From contig CP087969.1 of the NCBI GenBank assembly GCA_024703915.1, positions 1,674,001-1,738,000 of the forward strand: a DNA stretch of 64,000 nucleotides, given 5' to 3'. The stretch is from Massilia sp. H-1 (lineage in GTDB: Bacteria; Pseudomonadota; Gammaproteobacteria; Burkholderiales; Burkholderiaceae_D). The stretch's first letter is position 1, and every line of letters starts with the position of its first letter. The notes below the pieces were generated by a model. That model had not been told where the DNA came from, searched no databases, and saw only the letters and a program-made list of their open reading frames with translations. Positions 62,149-64,000 of this stretch are shown here, in pieces. The translations under genes were made by a program, and so were the position numbers.

Positions 62149-63159
62149 ATGATGATCGTTCCGAATTTCTGGGCCGAAGCACGGACTCAGTATCGCAGCA
62201 AGGGCAAGCAGATCACGATCCGGCGGTTCGGCTGGTCCGATGCCAGTCAGGAGGATGCGCAAAACAATGCGCAGGCCCGCGCCGACGAAGCACTCAAGCG
62301 CGCCGTCTCGGGCGAACCCTTGCCGCGGCGCGAGCGCAAAGTGCCCTACAACGGCGCCGACGGTCTGCCGATCCGGGAGGAAGTGGTCGCCCGCCACGGC
62401 GAGACCGTCATTACCCGCAATTCGTACGGCGCGCGCTGCCTCAATACCCCCGACGTGCTGTTTGCCGATATCGATTTCCCAGAAGGCTCAGGTTCGCGCG
62501 CTGTTTTCTGGGCCTGTGCGCTGTTCCTGTTCGGAGCCAGCGCGGTCGTGATTTATCTGCTGGCGGCAGCTTTAGCACGGGCCGCGGCATGCTGTGGGCA
62601 GCGGCGGCGATCGGCGCGATGCTGGCCCTGTCGTTTGCATCGTCGATGGCGAACGCCCTCCATCGCAGGGAGGTCCGTGCCAAGGGAGGACCAGAGGCGA
62701 TCGCGCGCGCATATTCTGCGCTTCATGGAAACGCGCCCCAACTGGCGGGTCCACGTCTACCGCACGCTCTAGCCGGATTGCGCCTGCTCGCTACCCATCG
62801 TCTCTTCGACCCGCTGGAAGCCGAGGTGACTGAATGCTTCAAGGCCCTGGCCACCGATCCGGTGTACATGGCCATGTGCTTGAACCAGCACTGCTTCCAG
62901 GGCGCGCGTGTCGGCCAAACCGTGGCGCGTGGGCATTGAGCGCCACATCGCGCCGCGGCCCGGCGTGTGGCCGGTCTCGCCCGAGCGGATGCCGGAGCGG
63001 CGCGCATGGCAGGAGCAATACGACCGTGCGGCCGCAGGGTTTGCCGCTTGCCGCTTTATCGAGTCGCTCGGCAACGGCGTCAGCGTCCCGGCCGCGCTGA
63101 CAGTCCAACAGCTGCACGATGAACTGTGCCGGGCACGCTCCAATATGCCCATCGCCTGA
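62149..63159 (+). CDS. conserved membrane protein of unknown function
   Basis: About 335 residues: MMIVPNFWAEARTQYRSKGK, ITIRRFGWSDASQEDAQNNA, RKVPYNGADGLPIREEVV and YGARCLNTPDVLFADIDFPE. A two-helix segment follows near 62500-62660, then MAMCLNQHCFRARVSAKPWR and a Cys/Trp-rich end. Breaks near 62571, 62703 and 62903. The N-terminal segments occur in similar hypothetical proteins of other proteobacteria, from memory. Function unknown. Confidence 0.7.
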
Positions 63160-63315
63160 ATTGGCGTCAGCTTCTGGCGGAGGATTCCGGCGAGGTATGC
63201 CGATTGACATTGAGCCACAATCACCATGAGACGCTGCGCAGAATTTGCGTGAGCCAGTTGCGCCGCCGGTCCGTCAGGTCTAGGATGTGCTTATATGTCA
63301 GGAGCGATACGCATC

Positions 63316-63510
63316 ATGCGAACAAACATCGAGATCGACGACAAACTGATGGAAGACACGCTCCGCTTGACCGGCTTAAAAACCAAGCGTGAGGCGGTGG
63401 AACTGGGCTTACGGACCATACTGCGCCTTAAGCAACAGGAAAAGATACGGCAATTCCGTGGCAAGCTCGCGTGGGAAGGAGACCTTGACGCCATGCGGAA
63501 TGACAAATGA
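63316..63510 (+). CDS. vapB: VapB-type antitoxin
   Basis: 64 residues: MRTNIEIDDKLMEDTLRLTG then KTKREAVELGLRTILRLKQQ, a ribbon-helix-helix-like VapB with C-terminal toxin-binding tail (RGKLAWEGDLDAMR). Overlaps vapC by ATGA. An upstream in-frame start at 63295 is less likely. Confidence 0.9.
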   Translation: MRTNIEIDDKLMEDTLRLTGLKTKREAVELGLRTILRLKQQEKIRQFRGKLAWEGDLDAMRNDK

Positions 63511-63902
63511 TTCTGGTCGATTCGAGCGTCTGGATCGACTTCTTCAGAGGTACTTCAACCTACCATACCAATGCGCTCGACGAGATACTCGGCAGAGAAC
63601 CAGTTGCCGTCGGCGATCTTATTTTGGCTGAAGTCCTGCAAGGATTTAAGGCCGACCTGGATTTCAATCGTGCAAAGAAATTGCTAAGTTCGCTGACCGT
63701 TATCGAGCTCGGCGGACAAGCTGTGGCAATTCAGGCCGCCCGGAATTTCCGCACACTGCGGTCGCTGGGCATCACAGTACGCAAGACGATCGATACGATC
63801 ATCGCGACCCGCTGCATCGAGGATCGCTTTCATTTACTCTACAGTGACAGGGATTTCGATCCCTTTGTCACTCACCTCGGCTTGCGTCCGGCACTCGCTT
63901 GA
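63507..63902 (+). CDS. vapC: VapC PIN-domain ribonuclease toxin
   Basis: 131 residues. Acidic PIN residues in MILVDSSVWIDFFRG (Asp5), LAEVLQGF (Glu), KTIDTIIATRC (Asp) and YSDRDFDPF (Asp). Type II toxin cleaving RNA. Intact frame, translationally coupled to vapB. Confidence 0.92.
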   Translation: MILVDSSVWIDFFRGTSTYHTNALDEILGREPVAVGDLILAEVLQGFKADLDFNRAKKLLSSLTVIELGGQAVAIQAARNFRTLRSLGITVRKTIDTIIATRCIEDRFHLLYSDRDFDPFVTHLGLRPALA

Positions 63903-63917
63903 GCGAGGGTCGGACGC
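63884..63917. terminator. hairpin terminator after vapC
   Basis: GCGTCCG ... CGGACGC with inner CTCGCTTGAGCGAG. It overlaps the vapC stop and lies between convergent genes. Confidence 0.7.
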
Positions 63918-63930
63918 ATACGCGCCTCGC

Positions 63931-64000
63931 TTAGTACAGCACCACCGAGCGAATCGATTCGCCGCTCTTCATCAGATCGAAGCCTTCATTGATGCGTTCG
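63931..64000 (-). CDS. class III alcohol dehydrogenase (S-(hydroxymethyl)glutathione dehydrogenase), C-terminal end
   Basis: Only the last 22 codons are inside the window: ERINEGFDLMKSGESIRSVV then LY and TAA. This matches the C-terminus of glutathione-dependent formaldehyde dehydrogenases. The rest lies to the right of the window. Confidence 0.8.
   Translation of the reverse strand, partial: ERINEGFDLMKSGESIRSVVLY

Noticed and set aside
63842..63873. GTGACAGGGAT...ATCCCTTTGTCAC inverted repeat
   Set aside because: It lies inside vapC over the conserved catalytic Asp region and is imperfect; coding constraint explains it.

Overview
The window is a high-GC betaproteobacterial chromosome segment. 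Gene order (comF next to bioC and trmL, proC-yggS-pilT-pilU, xseB-ispA-dxs, oxyR-ubiA, glcDEF) and protein families such as DUF3717, DUF2782 and BPSS1780 point to Burkholderiales, most likely Oxalobacteraceae of the Massilia/Telluria type. This assignment is inferred from content only.

The dominant sequence-level observation is technical. Conserved genes throughout are broken by small insertions that look like GCTTAAGC, GCCTAAGC, GCTTAGGC, GGCTTAGC or GCCAAGC. Wherever protein conservation fixes the true reading, the expected sequence is GCCGGC. This looks like a systematic consensus error at a probably modified GCCGGC motif, not pseudogenisation. I therefore annotate restored full-length genes and give break positions. 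Boundaries at breaks are approximate.

Layout. 1-3431 (minus): cytochrome c oxidase subunits I (cut by the window edge) and II, then bioC. 3545-4883: comF and trmL, followed by a 43-bp-arm perfect hairpin. 5003-12097: a patatin-like membrane phospholipase, an S8 protease preceded by a prodomain-like unit, a small secreted protein and an S41 protease. 12117-15618: hldE-type adenylyltransferase, then a lower-GC island with two putative bacteriocin-like precursors alternating with two paralogous small membrane proteins, and an HlyD-family exporter gene truncated at a 167-bp direct repeat. 15541-24055: PilU-like ATPase, oxyR, ubiA, a DUF883 envelope-protein cluster, proC, yggS, pilT, pilU and glutathione peroxidase. 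24284-31557: small secreted gene, glycolate oxidase glcF/E/D, cob(I)alamin adenosyltransferase, DUF5329 and dxs. 31560-38359: ispA, xseB, Rieske oxygenase, DMT transporter, ArsR-type regulator beside two small oxygenase-like proteins, sulfurtransferase. 38364-47138: GRDP-like Gly/Cys-rich protein, ZIP transporter, small membrane proteins, a second GGGGTCAG hairpin element, DUF4382 lipoprotein, polA, DUF2782, thrB, BPSS1780 protein. 47350-52907: two peptidase S51 (cyanophycinase-like) paralogs flanking a secreted protein, then uvrD. 52983-58842: blaI with two tandem M56 sensor proteases and paired operators, a SnoaL-like protein, and a LytS/LytTR two-component pair. 59027-64000: small hypothetical genes, YciI and DUF2306 proteins, a coiled-coil secreted protein, a conserved membrane protein, vapBC, and the 3' end of a class III alcohol dehydrogenase.

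The best candidates for something undescribed are the alternating peptide/small-membrane-protein island at 12.8-15.5 kb, the patatin/S8 protease pair with duplicated prodomain-like modules, and the blaI operon with two different sensor proteases.
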